Positions 21,864 to 31,624 of a stretch of 64,000 nt of DNA are shown here, one piece after another. Numbering within the stretch: the first letter of the stretch is position 1; each line of letters starts with the position of its first letter. Source of the DNA: Pseudidiomarina indica (GTDB taxonomy: Bacteria > Pseudomonadota > Gammaproteobacteria > Enterobacterales > Alteromonadaceae); contig NZ_FMXN01000001.1 in NCBI RefSeq assembly GCF_900104245.1, positions 124,001-188,000 of the forward strand. Reading direction: 5' to 3'. A program made the translations under genes and the position numbers. The notes under the pieces are model-generated. The model did not search any database. It worked only from the letters and a program-made list of their open reading frames with translations, and was not told the DNA's origin.

Positions 21864-22364
21864 TTACTCGAAGACTGCCATAATGGGTTTCTCATATTTG
21901 TTTTTAATGGTGTCAATCCACCAGTTTTCATCATGTAAATCAAATACGTGCAGCGATAATTCACGGCGGTCGCTGAAATATTCGACCCAAACTGTGCCTG
22001 GGGTGGAGTTAATTAAACAAGATAAAAGGGCGAGTCCTGCTGGGTTGTCCATATCCAACGGGATAATAATAAATTGTGAGTTCACATTTTTCGTTTTAGA
22101 AAACAGGATGATTTTACTCACGTTGAAGCTTGACCGCACAATTTCGACTAAAGCATAGCTTAACAAGCGAAACAGCGCGATAGGGCGCGTCACCGGTGAA
22201 AACTCAAGGCGCAAGGGGGCGGTTAGTAACGGAATCGCGATGGCCAGTAGCACGCCCAACAACACCTGTCCAAGCGCCAAGCTTTGGTTTAAGAGTAACC
22301 AAATGGCAAATAAGCACCCGGATAACCAGGGCGAAGGGAGCCACGATTTCAGCATGGTTCTCAT
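21864..22364 (-). CDS. mnhE: Mrp Na+/H+ antiporter subunit E
   Basis: 166 residues. Hydrophobic N-terminal helices are followed by the soluble MnhE domain (LLSCLINSTPGTVWVEYF). Subunit E supports assembly of the complex. The start overlaps mnhD by four bases. Confidence 0.93.
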   Translation of the reverse strand: MRTMLKSWLPSPWLSGCLFAIWLLLNQSLALGQVLLGVLLAIAIPLLTAPLRLEFSPVTRPIALFRLLSYALVEIVRSSFNVSKIILFSKTKNVNSQFIIIPLDMDNPAGLALLSCLINSTPGTVWVEYFSDRRELSLHVFDLHDENWWIDTIKNKYEKPIMAVFE

Positions 22365-23953
22365 TGAGATCCTCCTACGCTCGGTTGGTTTAAGACGCGC
22401 TCAATGTATTGTGTGGCATTGGTTGCCTCACCGCTGGTCCGCTCGAGTAAATCGAACATCGGGCCGGCAAAAATCACCAAGCCAACACAAATCATCAGCA
22501 GCACAATAATGGGAGCCACTTCAGTTAATTTTAAGCGGGGCGGTGCCTCCCGGTGGGATGCCCAGAAGCTGCGAATTCCAAATCGGACAAAGGTGATAAT
22601 ACTCCCCAAGCCCGCACTAATAATAAGGATCATAAAGAGCCAAGCGGTAGCGTTGAGGTGTTCCGTTTGTAACAGCTGATGCAGTATACCAAATTTAGCC
22701 ACAAACCCTGACAAGGGCGGCAGACCGGCAATAATCAACGCACAGGCCATTCCTGAAAGGCCTAGAAATGCCATCGCAGCCGGGATCACATAACCGGACG
22801 AGACGTCGTGCTTTTCATCCACTTCAAAGGCTTCAAAAGTGATGGCAAGAACTTGGTTACGGGTTGGATAAATACGGCTAATCAACTCCGACAACAAAGC
22901 GAACGCTGCAACGGCTAGGGTGGAGCTGATTAAATAGAATAGAAGGCTGCTCAGCATGGCTGAATTGCCCATGCCGATGAGGGCTAACAAGGTGCCCGAT
23001 GAAATAATCGCGCTGTAACTCGCAATGCGGTTGGATTCTTGGCTGGCAATCAAACCAATAATTCCGTATGCCATGGTCAGCAGTCCGCCAGTTAATAATA
23101 AGGGGGCACCAAACTCAGCCGACGCGCCTGCGTGTTCACCGAAGAACAGCAAATAAAGGCGTAATACCACATAGACGCCGATTTTAGTCAGCACCACAAG
23201 CAGGGCCGTGACTGGAGGGGCCGCTGCGGTATACGCGTTTGGTAGCCAGAAACTAAGTGGCCACATGGCGCTCTTGGTGAGAAACGCCACTGCTAAGACG
23301 GCCGCACCGGTATGAAACAAGGTGCGATTTCCCGCTTCCAGAAGGCTGGCCTGAGCAGCAATATCCGCCATATTCAAGCTGCCAACCCCCGCATATATCA
23401 ATGCGATACCAATTAAAAAGAAGACTGAAGCGACTAGGTTAATGGTAATGTACTGAAGGCCCGCGCGCAGGCGAACGACGTTATATCCGTGCAGCAGTAG
23501 CCCGTAGGAAGCGGCCAACATCACTTCAAAAAATACGAATAAATTAAAAATATCGCCGGTTAGCAGTGCCCCGTGAATGCCCATAAGCAATAGTTGAAAC
23601 AGGGTATGAAAGTGCACTCCGACTTGGGCCCAACGGCTATACGAAAAGATTAGCGCACCGGTCGCGATGACAGTGGTAAGAACCAACATAACCGCGCTGA
23701 GTCGATCGCCGACTAACACGATACCAAAGGGAGCTTCCCAGTTGGCGGCCAAATAGACCACTGCATTGAGCCCATCTTGCGGGTAGTCGGTGAGGTAGAG
23801 CAGAATCAAACTCACCGCTAGCAAACCCATGGTGCTAACCAAGTTGATGGCAAATTTTAATTGGTGATGACGCTCATTAATGAGGATCAACAGCGCGCCC
23901 ACCACAAGCGGGATTAATATGGGTAAGGTAAGAATGTGACCGAACTCACTCAT
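22361..23953 (-). CDS. mnhD: Mrp Na+/H+ antiporter subunit D
   Basis: 530 residues with about 14 membrane helices and the proton-antiporter domain shared with NuoM/NuoN (FNLFVFFEVMLAASYGLLLHG; the LTKSAMWPLSFWLPNAYTAA lysine segment). It provides one of the two antiporter-like channels of Mrp. It overlaps mnhC by eight bases. Confidence 0.95.
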   Translation of the reverse strand: MSEFGHILTLPILIPLVVGALLILINERHHQLKFAINLVSTMGLLAVSLILLYLTDYPQDGLNAVVYLAANWEAPFGIVLVGDRLSAVMLVLTTVIATGALIFSYSRWAQVGVHFHTLFQLLLMGIHGALLTGDIFNLFVFFEVMLAASYGLLLHGYNVVRLRAGLQYITINLVASVFFLIGIALIYAGVGSLNMADIAAQASLLEAGNRTLFHTGAAVLAVAFLTKSAMWPLSFWLPNAYTAAAPPVTALLVVLTKIGVYVVLRLYLLFFGEHAGASAEFGAPLLLTGGLLTMAYGIIGLIASQESNRIASYSAIISSGTLLALIGMGNSAMLSSLLFYLISSTLAVAAFALLSELISRIYPTRNQVLAITFEAFEVDEKHDVSSGYVIPAAMAFLGLSGMACALIIAGLPPLSGFVAKFGILHQLLQTEHLNATAWLFMILIISAGLGSIITFVRFGIRSFWASHREAPPRLKLTEVAPIIVLLMICVGLVIFAGPMFDLLERTSGEATNATQYIERVLNQPSVGGSQ

Positions 23954-24299
23954 GGGTTACTTCTCGCTCTTTCCCATCAACATGGTCCGTTCCTGTTAAT
24001 CCTCGAGAGCCAAGGAGTACAACAAGATAAAGTGCGGTGGTCGCGAAACCAATCACAATAGCTGTCAACACAAGTGCTTGAGGCAATGGATCAGTGAATA
24101 ATTCAGTCGCCGCGGCCGCCTCTGAAAAGGTGAACGCCGGTTGATTGATAGCGAGCTTTCCAGTGATAAAAATAAATAAGTTGGTTGCATAGGACAGCAG
24201 CATCAAGCCAATAATAACTTGAAAACTACGCGGCCGTAGGACCAGCCAAATGCCGGAAGCAAATAAAATACCGATGGCAATTGCGAGAATAAATTCCAT
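23946..24299 (-). CDS. mnhC: Mrp Na+/H+ antiporter subunit C
   Basis: 117 residues, three helices, a NuoK homologue (LMLLSYATNLFIF, ALVLTAIVIGFATTALYLV). Start and mnhA stop share one base, indicating strong coupling. Confidence 0.95.
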   Translation of the reverse strand: MEFILAIAIGILFASGIWLVLRPRSFQVIIGLMLLSYATNLFIFITGKLAINQPAFTFSEAAAATELFTDPLPQALVLTAIVIGFATTALYLVVLLGSRGLTGTDHVDGKEREVTHE

Positions 24300-27193
24300 T
24301 ATTGATCCTCTTGATAGGGGGGCGGAGGCGTCACCACACCGCTGGTCACAAAGCGGGTGCTCCGGAGTGCTTGGTGCGCCAATGCAGTAATGATGAGCAT
24401 GGTGGTGCCCACGACTGCAACAAAAACCCCTAAATCAAACATAAAGGCACTCGGTAAATGAATCTCACCAATGCCAGGCAGGGTGACATGTGCCGTGTGA
24501 GAGGTGAGTAGCGGGTAGCCAACAAACCATGCTCCGATACCCGTTGCGGCTGCAATGAGTAAGCCCGCAGATACCCAGCGGTGAGGCTGTAAGCGTGATT
24601 TTAATTCCACCCAAGCAGTGCCTGATAACATGTATTGCATCATGAGGCCGACGGAGAAAATGAGCCCAGCGACAAAGCCTCCGCCAGGCAGGTTATGGCC
24701 CCGCATAAAGAAATAAACGGCGATTAAAAAGGTAATCGGTAGAATCGCACTAATATACACCGATGGGACCAGTAAATAGCCGTGTGAGACTTGGTCCGGG
24801 ACTGTTTGGCGTGCCGCAGGATCGATCGGATCCAGTTGCTGCAATGGAGCTCCCACGCTTTCAGGCGCCGGGCGGAAACGCCGTAATAGGGCATACACAG
24901 TAATGGCGACCACGCCTAACACCGTGATTTCACCCAAGGTATCAAGGGCTCGGAAATCCACCAACAAGACGTTGACAACGTTGCTACCACCGCCTTCTGA
25001 GAGAGCGCGCTCTAAGAAGAAAGCACTGATTCGACTGGAGCTAGGGTTGAACATGACGACTAAACTGATAAGGGTCATGCCAAGCCCTGCAATGATGGCA
25101 ATAATGAAGTCACGTGAACGTCGGGCAATTTTCCGCAAGGTGGGCTTCCCTTGCATTAAACGCGGCGGAAGCCAGCGTAGCCCAAGTAATAATAATAATG
25201 TCGTGACCGTTTCAACCATCAATTGGGTCAACGCTAAATCAGGCGCGGAGAACCATAAGAAGGTGAGGCAAACGACGATGCCTGTGCCGCCGGCTAATAT
25301 TAATGATGCGAGCCGGTGATATTTTGCTAATGCCGCTGCGGCAATCGCACAAGCGCCGCCTACTAACCATAATAGCGCAAACGGAATTGTTAGTTCCGAG
25401 CTTGGCTGTGCAGCGTCAAGAGAGATGGGTGAGAAACCGATGACGGCAAAGGCTCCTAGCGCTGCTAACACTAAAATTAGGACTTGTCGTTGTACGCGTC
25501 GGGTTCCAAAAATACGTTCTAACCGCATCATGGCACCGGTCAGTGCCAACAATGCTTGTTCAAATAGCTGTTTACCGTTGGCCCACGTCGGTACGAGGGG
25601 CGTTCGGTCACGGGTGAATACACCCCGACGACGCATTTCTAAGTAGGTAAGAATACCACCCACCAGGGCAACGAAGCTCATCACTAATGGGATGTTGATG
25701 CCATGCCAAATGGCTAGGTTGTACTGGGGTAATTGATCTCCTAATACAGAGCCAGCCGCTGAAGATAGGAGCAAGCCAACACTTAGTTCAGGGAAGATTC
25801 CTACTACCAAACAACAGATCACTAAAAATTCGGCAGGGAACCGCATCCAGCGAGGCGGCTCTTGAGGGGTGATGCCAATGGTTGGATTAAAGGTGCCGAA
25901 GAATACTTTAATGAGGCGAAGGGAGTACACAACCCCAAAAATCCCCATTAAGACGGCTGCAACTGATAGCCAAATATTACGATCAGAGCCGACGGTGAGT
26001 GTTTCCGCAAAGAACATCTCTTTGGATAAAAATCCATTCAATAGAGGTACCCCGGCCATGGCGGCACCGGCAACAATAGCAAGGGTTGCGGTATAAGGCA
26101 TGTAACGGCCAATACCACTGAGTTTGCGTAGATCTCGGGTGCCTGTTTCGTGGTCGATAATTCCTACGGCCATAAACAATGACGCTTTAAAGGTAGCGTG
26201 GTTGATGGTGTGGAAAATTGCAGCAACGACCGCCAACGGCGTGCCAATTCCAACTAAACAGGTAATTAAGCCTAAATGGCTAATGGTGGAATAGGCGAGT
26301 AAGCCTTTTAAGTCATGTTGAAACGCCGCAAAGTAGGCGCCAAGCAACATGGTAATGGCACCAGCGCCGGCAATGATCCACGTCCATTCTGGGGTACCCG
26401 CTAATACCGGCCACAACCGCATTAATAAGAAAATACCGGCCTTCACCATGGTCGCGGAATGCAAGTAGGCCGAGACGGGGGTGGGCGCGGCCATTGCATG
26501 CGGCAACCAAAAGTGGAATGGGAACTGGGCACTTTTGGTTAAGGCGCCCAAGGCTATCAGCAGAAAAATTGCAAGATACCAGTCGTGATTGACGACCAGT
26601 TCACGTGCTGCAAGCACTTTATCTAACTCATAACTACCGACTACTTGGCCCAAAAGAATGACGCCAGCAAGCAGACATAGCCCCCCTAATGCGGTGACGG
26701 TGAACGCCATGCGAGCGCCTCGACGAGCATCGGTTCGGTGGTGCCAATAACCAATCAATAAGAACGAGGTGAGGCTGGTGAGCTCCCAGAAAATAACAAG
26801 CTGAATCAGGTTCCCGGATAACACGACACCTAGCATGGCGCCCATAAAGGCTAATAAAAAAGAAAAGAACCGAGGAACCGGATCTTTGGGCGACATGTAG
26901 TAACGGGCGTATAAGATAACCAGTAAGCAAATGCCTTGAATCATCAAGGTAAACAGCCAGGCTAACCCGTCCATACGGAAACTTAGATTTAATCCGAATT
27001 GAGCAATCCATTCCAGCTGGAACGTGATGAGTTCGCCCTCTGCAATAACCGTATATTTTGATAAGGTAATGAGTAAGGACGTTAATGCAATGGCACCAGC
27101 AAACCATGCTTCTCGGTTGCGTGCGTGGGTGGGCATAAAGGCCGCTGCAATGGAGCCTAGAAAGGGGAGGACGATGAGAGTGAGTAGCAGCAT
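24299..27193 (-). CDS. mnhA: Mrp Na+/H+ antiporter subunit A, fused to subunit B
   Basis: 964 residues from ATG 27193, which has AGGA six bases upstream; the frame extends ten codons further without support. The N-terminal ~500 residues are the NuoL-like antiporter domain (VIFWELTSLTSFLLIGYW, LTKSAQFPFHFWLPHAMAAP). A MrpA C-terminal domain follows, then a MnhB domain in the last ~140 residues (FFMRGHNLPGGGFVAGLI). Only six genes are needed because A and B are joined, as in group 2 Mrp operons. The complex exports Na+ for protons and underlies salt and alkali tolerance. Confidence 0.95.
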   Translation of the reverse strand: MLLLTLIVLPFLGSIAAAFMPTHARNREAWFAGAIALTSLLITLSKYTVIAEGELITFQLEWIAQFGLNLSFRMDGLAWLFTLMIQGICLLVILYARYYMSPKDPVPRFFSFLLAFMGAMLGVVLSGNLIQLVIFWELTSLTSFLLIGYWHHRTDARRGARMAFTVTALGGLCLLAGVILLGQVVGSYELDKVLAARELVVNHDWYLAIFLLIALGALTKSAQFPFHFWLPHAMAAPTPVSAYLHSATMVKAGIFLLMRLWPVLAGTPEWTWIIAGAGAITMLLGAYFAAFQHDLKGLLAYSTISHLGLITCLVGIGTPLAVVAAIFHTINHATFKASLFMAVGIIDHETGTRDLRKLSGIGRYMPYTATLAIVAGAAMAGVPLLNGFLSKEMFFAETLTVGSDRNIWLSVAAVLMGIFGVVYSLRLIKVFFGTFNPTIGITPQEPPRWMRFPAEFLVICCLVVGIFPELSVGLLLSSAAGSVLGDQLPQYNLAIWHGINIPLVMSFVALVGGILTYLEMRRRGVFTRDRTPLVPTWANGKQLFEQALLALTGAMMRLERIFGTRRVQRQVLILVLAALGAFAVIGFSPISLDAAQPSSELTIPFALLWLVGGACAIAAAALAKYHRLASLILAGGTGIVVCLTFLWFSAPDLALTQLMVETVTTLLLLLGLRWLPPRLMQGKPTLRKIARRSRDFIIAIIAGLGMTLISLVVMFNPSSSRISAFFLERALSEGGGSNVVNVLLVDFRALDTLGEITVLGVVAITVYALLRRFRPAPESVGAPLQQLDPIDPAARQTVPDQVSHGYLLVPSVYISAILPITFLIAVYFFMRGHNLPGGGFVAGLIFSVGLMMQYMLSGTAWVELKSRLQPHRWVSAGLLIAAATGIGAWFVGYPLLTSHTAHVTLPGIGEIHLPSAFMFDLGVFVAVVGTTMLIITALAHQALRSTRFVTSGVVTPPPPYQEDQ

Positions 27194-27474
27194 AGTTTTC
27201 CTCGTTAATGCCCAGTATAACAACTTATGGCGACTTCATAACTTCACTAGCTCCTTTACCCGGTGGATAGGAACAGCACTATCTGCATCTAGCTTAGAGT
27301 ATAAGTAGATGAAATAAAATTTTTTATTGTGTTATTCGTTTTAAAGATTATTTGACTGACTAGGGTTTTGTCAAACCAAAGTGGGCAAGCTGTCTATTTT
27401 TAAGGACAAGGCTTGTTTTGTGGACGAATCATCCTTATCTTTGTTTAATCTATCAAATTTAAAGTGGTACGTTT

Positions 27475-27759
27475 GTGGTTCGTTTCGGGTTCTTAGTCAT
27501 CGCGTTATCGCTGCTGTGGTTTATGCCGCAGGGGCAGCCTAATGCTGTTGACGGTTACCAATTAGCATCACAAACAGTCAGTTGTTCCGTTGCCCCTGAA
27601 TGGTTGAACTCTGACGAGCCAGATGATGCGGTTATCCTGCTGACGTCATTTGCCGCAACGACACTCCCAGAAACCAACTTCTCCCTTATCGTTAACAGCT
27701 TACGAACGCAAGAAGCTGTTTTTTATACCATTCGTGGACCGCCCTTGGTGTTTATTTAA
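27475..27759 (+). CDS. small secreted protein of unknown function
   Basis: 94 residues from a GTG start. A hydrophobic N-terminal segment (FGFLVIALSLLWFMPQG) looks like a signal peptide or membrane anchor, leaving about 70 polar residues with a single cysteine. I recognise no family, and there is no clear Shine-Dalgarno. It is divergent from the Mrp operon, with 281 bases between starts, and 41 bases before the CBS gene. Coding status is likely but not certain. Confidence 0.5.
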   Translation: MVRFGFLVIALSLLWFMPQGQPNAVDGYQLASQTVSCSVAPEWLNSDEPDDAVILLTSFAATTLPETNFSLIVNSLRTQEAVFYTIRGPPLVFI

Positions 27760-27800
27760 TTCAATTCTAAAAATTAAATAAACATTACATCGAGGTCGTT

Positions 27801-28382
27801 ATGTCTGAATTTCATACGCTTCAGTGGAACCAAGTTTCTGCTGAGCAATGTTTATCTGTGGCAAAACCTAAGCCACCGTTATTGGATTGGCATCAAAGCG
27901 CTACCCATGTTATTGAACGGGTAGAAAGTTCCCAACTGCTAATGTTGCCCATGTCATTGGGCGTGGTTGAAGCGGAGAAAATTCTGAATCAATCAGAACG
28001 GCGCTATGCCATGGTGGTGGATGCTGAGCAGCAAATTGTTGGGGTGATTTTAACCCGAGAAATTCATGGCCGGCAGAGTCACGTTATTGCAAATCTTTTG
28101 CAAGTGTCCTGGCAAGAATTAACGGTGGGGTATTTAATGACTCCCATTCAACGGTTACCGGCCATTTCTTTACAGCAAACCATGACGGCTAAAATTGGCG
28201 ATATTGCTGCCACGATTCAGGATGCGGGCAGTGATTTTTTACTCATTATGAACGAAACTGAGCTCTATGGTGTTGTGGTTTCGTTGAAAATTTTAGCCGT
28301 GACGGGTGAGTCGGTTCGTTTGTACCCAAAAGCAACCAGTTTTGCTGATGTTTTTAATGTGATTAAGCATTCAGAACGCTGA
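27801..28382 (+). CDS. CBS-domain protein
   Basis: 193 residues. Two CBS motifs are visible: one around 45-95 (AEKILNQSERRYAMVVDAEQ, IVGVILTREI) and one around 110-180 (VGYLMTPIQRLPAISL, LLIMNETELYGVVV). There is no attached catalytic or transporter domain. Stand-alone CBS pairs usually bind adenine nucleotides or sense ionic strength and act on a partner. A GAGG site precedes the ATG. Its place beside Mrp suggests a regulatory link, which is inference. Confidence 0.8.
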   Translation: MSEFHTLQWNQVSAEQCLSVAKPKPPLLDWHQSATHVIERVESSQLLMLPMSLGVVEAEKILNQSERRYAMVVDAEQQIVGVILTREIHGRQSHVIANLLQVSWQELTVGYLMTPIQRLPAISLQQTMTAKIGDIAATIQDAGSDFLLIMNETELYGVVVSLKILAVTGESVRLYPKATSFADVFNVIKHSER

Positions 28383-28414
28383 GAAATTTGGTAAACTATA
28401 GAGAGTGGTAAAAG

Positions 28415-28442
28415 GCCCTCGCCACCAGCGAGGGCTTTTTTT
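28415..28442 (+). terminator. terminator after the CBS-domain gene
   Basis: The stem GCCCTCGC / GCGAGGGC with a five-base loop is followed by seven T. Confidence 0.92.
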
Positions 28443-28481
28443 ACAGGTGGTGGTTATAGGTATTAGCAGGTAGGAAAAAGC

Positions 28482-29978
28482 ATGGCTATAACAGGCTGGA
28501 TGGACAAGTTGTTAATGATCGCGCAGTGGTTGGCTGGTTTCTTTGTGTTAGCACTGATTTTTGGTGCTATCGCAGTCGTTGTCATGTACATCCAGGACAA
28601 GCGGCAAACCCAACATACAATTCGTCGAAACTTCCCGGTGATCGGACGGTTCCGCTATTTATTTGAACATTTAGGTGAGTTTTTTCGGCAATATTTCTAT
28701 GCGATGGATCGTGAGGAGATGCCTTTTAACCGAGCTCAGCGGAGCTGGGTCTATCGAGCCTCCAAAAATGCGGATAAAAACGTGGCTTTTGGTTCGACAC
28801 GCGACTTAACCAAAAACGGCACCATTATTTTTGCGAACTCAGCGTATCCACACCAAGAAGAAGATAAAACACATCCAGAACCACTCACGATTGGTGCGGA
28901 CTGTCCGCACCCGTATTCACCATCCAGTTTTTTCCATATCTCTGGGATGAGTTACGGGGCTTTGTCTCCGGTTGCCGTACGAGCATTATCGAAAGGAGCT
29001 GGAATTGCGGGCTGTTGGCTTAACACTGGTGAGGGCGGCTTAAGCCCTTATCATTTGGAAGGCAACTGTGATCTCGTATTCCAAATTGGTACCGCCAAAT
29101 ATGGTGTGCGTACGCCATCGGGCCAGCTCAATGATTCGAAGTTGCGCGAATTAGCGGCGATGAATCAAGTAAAAATGTTTGAAATCAAACTGAGCCAAGG
29201 TGCTAAACCGGGCAAGGGTGGTATCTTGCCGGGTATTAAGGTGAACCAAGAGATTGCGAAAATTCGGGGAATCCCGGTTGGGAAAGATTCAATTTCACCG
29301 AACCGCCACCCGGAAATTTCAAATAATGAGGAGCTCCTCGATTTCATTGAGCGCGTGCGTACCGTCACCGGGAAACCTACCGGGTTTAAGTTTGTGATGG
29401 GTGATCCAAACTGGATTGATGAATTCGTTGCAGCGATTAAAAAGCGGGGCGATCAATCAGCACCCGATTTTATTACCCTAGATAGTGCTGACGGCGGTAC
29501 GGGTTCATCACCAGAAGCGTTGATGGATTATGTCGGACTTAAGTTATCAGAAAGCTTGCCAAAGCTGGTGGATAGCTTAGCGGCAGCCGGCTTGAAAAAT
29601 CGCGTGCGGGTGATTGCTTCTGGGAAAATGATCACCCCAGCTGACGTTGCTTGGGCACTCGCTATGGGAGCTGATTTTGTGGTGACCGCACGTGGATTTA
29701 TGTTCTCGCTGGGTTGTATTCAGGCCATGCAGTGTCATAAAAACACCTGTCCAACGGGTATTACAACCAATAACAAGGATTTACAACGTGGCCTTGATCC
29801 GCGTGATAAAAGCCAACGCGTTGCGAACTACCACAAATATCTAGAATACGGCGTGAATATTATTGCGCACTCTTGCGGGGTATCCGACCCTCGTAAACTC
29901 AACCGCCGTCATGCGCGTATTGTCACCCATACAGGTGATAGCGTTAGCTTGGCGGAACGCTATCCACCAGCGCACTAG
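28482..29978 (+). CDS. membrane-anchored FMN-binding glutamate-synthase-like protein
   Basis: 498 residues. One N-terminal membrane helix (about 12-36) is followed by the GltB central FMN-barrel domain: HISGMSYGALSPVAVRALS, GEGGLSPYH, DGGTGSSPEAL. The cysteine pattern C-x5-C-x4-C in LGCIQAMQCHKNTCPTG matches the 3Fe-4S site of glutamate synthase. The glutaminase domain and partner subunit are absent, so it is not a complete glutamate synthase; the substrate is unknown. It is flanked by terminators and its last 35 bases overlap a convergent LysR gene. Confidence 0.88.
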   Translation: MAITGWMDKLLMIAQWLAGFFVLALIFGAIAVVVMYIQDKRQTQHTIRRNFPVIGRFRYLFEHLGEFFRQYFYAMDREEMPFNRAQRSWVYRASKNADKNVAFGSTRDLTKNGTIIFANSAYPHQEEDKTHPEPLTIGADCPHPYSPSSFFHISGMSYGALSPVAVRALSKGAGIAGCWLNTGEGGLSPYHLEGNCDLVFQIGTAKYGVRTPSGQLNDSKLRELAAMNQVKMFEIKLSQGAKPGKGGILPGIKVNQEIAKIRGIPVGKDSISPNRHPEISNNEELLDFIERVRTVTGKPTGFKFVMGDPNWIDEFVAAIKKRGDQSAPDFITLDSADGGTGSSPEALMDYVGLKLSESLPKLVDSLAAAGLKNRVRVIASGKMITPADVAWALAMGADFVVTARGFMFSLGCIQAMQCHKNTCPTGITTNNKDLQRGLDPRDKSQRVANYHKYLEYGVNIIAHSCGVSDPRKLNRRHARIVTHTGDSVSLAERYPPAH

Positions 29979-30864
29979 GTAATCGTGCCTGTAACCATTT
30001 GGTGAAGGCAACGTGTGCAACGGGTTGTTGTTGGTGGTGTTTCGTAGAAATCATCATGGCTTCTGGAAGTACCACCGCTAACTCCTCTTCGACTCGATAG
30101 TTCTGTAGTTGTGGGTGCGATAAAAATAAGCGATCAACCAACGTCACATCCGGTGTTCCTGCCAATACATCAATCGCGATATTGACCGGAGCAATAGGTC
30201 GCACTGTTAACGATCGGCTCCATGCACTGTGTTGTTTTTTGAAATGACTCCAGCAAGGTGACGCAAGGTCAAGCAACCAAGTGCGCTCGGCAAAAGGTTG
30301 CGTGGTGTTATCAGCGCTGACAGGAATATACTGGGGTGTATACAAGAGTGTTTGTTTGAGTGCAGAATCGCGTAGGCGCCCATAATGAACCGCAAGATCC
30401 AGCTGCCCATGTTGTAACGATGCACAAAGCTCCGCTTGCTCCGTCCGAGTGGGGAACAGAGGCACCCCATGCAGCAGCACTTGGATATGCGGATAAAGTG
30501 AGTCAAACTCATTTAAGCGAGCAGCTAACCACCAGCGGAGCATGCTTTCTGGTATCCCCACACGAAGGGTGGTCGCTTCTATATCGCCAATATCTCGGGT
30601 TCGTTCAATCGTTCGTTCCAGCTCTCGGAACAATCGCAATAAGTCAGGCGCGAGTGCGGCCCCTGCAGGAGTTAACGAATGAATCCGATTATCGCGATGA
30701 AAGAGGCGAGTTCCGAGTTGTTCCTCCAGGACCTGAATTTGACGGGTAATGTTGGATTGAGAGACACCAAGTTGCTGGGCTGCATGTTTAAAACTATCCG
30801 CATGAGCAGCCACAGAAAATACACGTAATGCATTGAGCGAAGGCATTTTATTGGCTTTCATCAT
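29944..30864 (-). CDS. LysR-family transcriptional regulator
   Basis: 306 residues. The N-terminal winged HTH (LNALRVFSVAAHADSFKHAA, then QLGVSQSNITRQIQVLEEQL) is of the GcvA-like branch, followed by a periplasmic-binding-protein-like effector domain. It is divergent from a LysE-family exporter across only 51 bases, the usual arrangement in which the regulator controls the exporter. The effector is unknown. Confidence 0.9.
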   Translation of the reverse strand: MMKANKMPSLNALRVFSVAAHADSFKHAAQQLGVSQSNITRQIQVLEEQLGTRLFHRDNRIHSLTPAGAALAPDLLRLFRELERTIERTRDIGDIEATTLRVGIPESMLRWWLAARLNEFDSLYPHIQVLLHGVPLFPTRTEQAELCASLQHGQLDLAVHYGRLRDSALKQTLLYTPQYIPVSADNTTQPFAERTWLLDLASPCWSHFKKQHSAWSRSLTVRPIAPVNIAIDVLAGTPDVTLVDRLFLSHPQLQNYRVEEELAVVLPEAMMISTKHHQQQPVAHVAFTKWLQARLPSALVDSVPPS

Positions 30865-30915
30865 CTTTACTCTTGGTTCATTGAAATTAACTTAAAGTAA
30901 ATCAAAAAAGGTGTT

Positions 30916-31590
30916 ATGGCAATTAATTGGAGTGAATTTTTAGCGGTCGCGAGTTTGCATTTGTTGGCAGTGGTGAGTCCGGGGCCAGATTTTGCCGTGA
31001 CCACACGTTACAGCATGAGTTTTGGCCGTCGGGTGGGACGCTGGGTTGCACTAGGTATTGGTTGTGGCGTCCTCGTTCATGTCACCTATTCAGTATTAGG
31101 GGTGTCCTTATTGATTCACCGCTACGATACGTTGTACGGGGCGTTGTTATGGGTTGGGGCCGGCTATTTCTTGTGGCTGAGTTGGCAGGCGTTTCAGTCG
31201 CAACCTAAAACGGGAGCTCCGCCTCAGCATGATCGAACAACGCAGCTGGTGAGTTTTCGGAAAGCCTTTGGGGTGGGTTTTCTGACCAATGCGCTGAATG
31301 TGAAAGCCACGCTCTTTTTTCTTGCATTGTTTACCACCATTATTCACCCTCAGACTCTCACTAATGTGAAGATTGGCTATGGGGTATACATGGCCATTAT
31401 TACCGTTATTTGGTTTACCTTGTTAGCCACTTTAATTACTTGGCAGCCATTTTATCGTCGGTTGTGGGTCTATAGCCACTGGGTTGACCGAGGCATGGGG
31501 CTGTTATTATTCGCGTTGGCAGCGAAGCTCATTATTGACGGGGTACTCGTGATTAACGATAGGGTATCCGTCGTGTCAATGGTATACTAA
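30916..31590 (+). CDS. LysE/RhtB-family amino-acid exporter
   Basis: 224 residues with about six membrane helices and the family pattern SPGPDFAVTTRYSMSFGRRVG near residue 20 plus GFLTNALNVKATLFFLALF. It exports amino acids or derivatives. AAAGG precedes the ATG. Regulation by the divergent LysR protein is likely. Confidence 0.9.
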   Translation: MAINWSEFLAVASLHLLAVVSPGPDFAVTTRYSMSFGRRVGRWVALGIGCGVLVHVTYSVLGVSLLIHRYDTLYGALLWVGAGYFLWLSWQAFQSQPKTGAPPQHDRTTQLVSFRKAFGVGFLTNALNVKATLFFLALFTTIIHPQTLTNVKIGYGVYMAIITVIWFTLLATLITWQPFYRRLWVYSHWVDRGMGLLLFALAAKLIIDGVLVINDRVSVVSMVY

Positions 31591-31624
31591 CACGTAGTTT
31601 AATTGATAGATTTTAGAGACCATT

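Noticed and set aside
24903-25319. 138-codon plus-strand frame inside mnhA
   Set aside because: Basic, low-complexity translation antisense to a well-supported membrane protein; typical of a shadow frame.
27194-27260. Leader peptide upstream of mnhA
   Set aside because: An AAAGGAG site is followed by frames of only three or four codons on the minus strand; too little to support a regulatory peptide.
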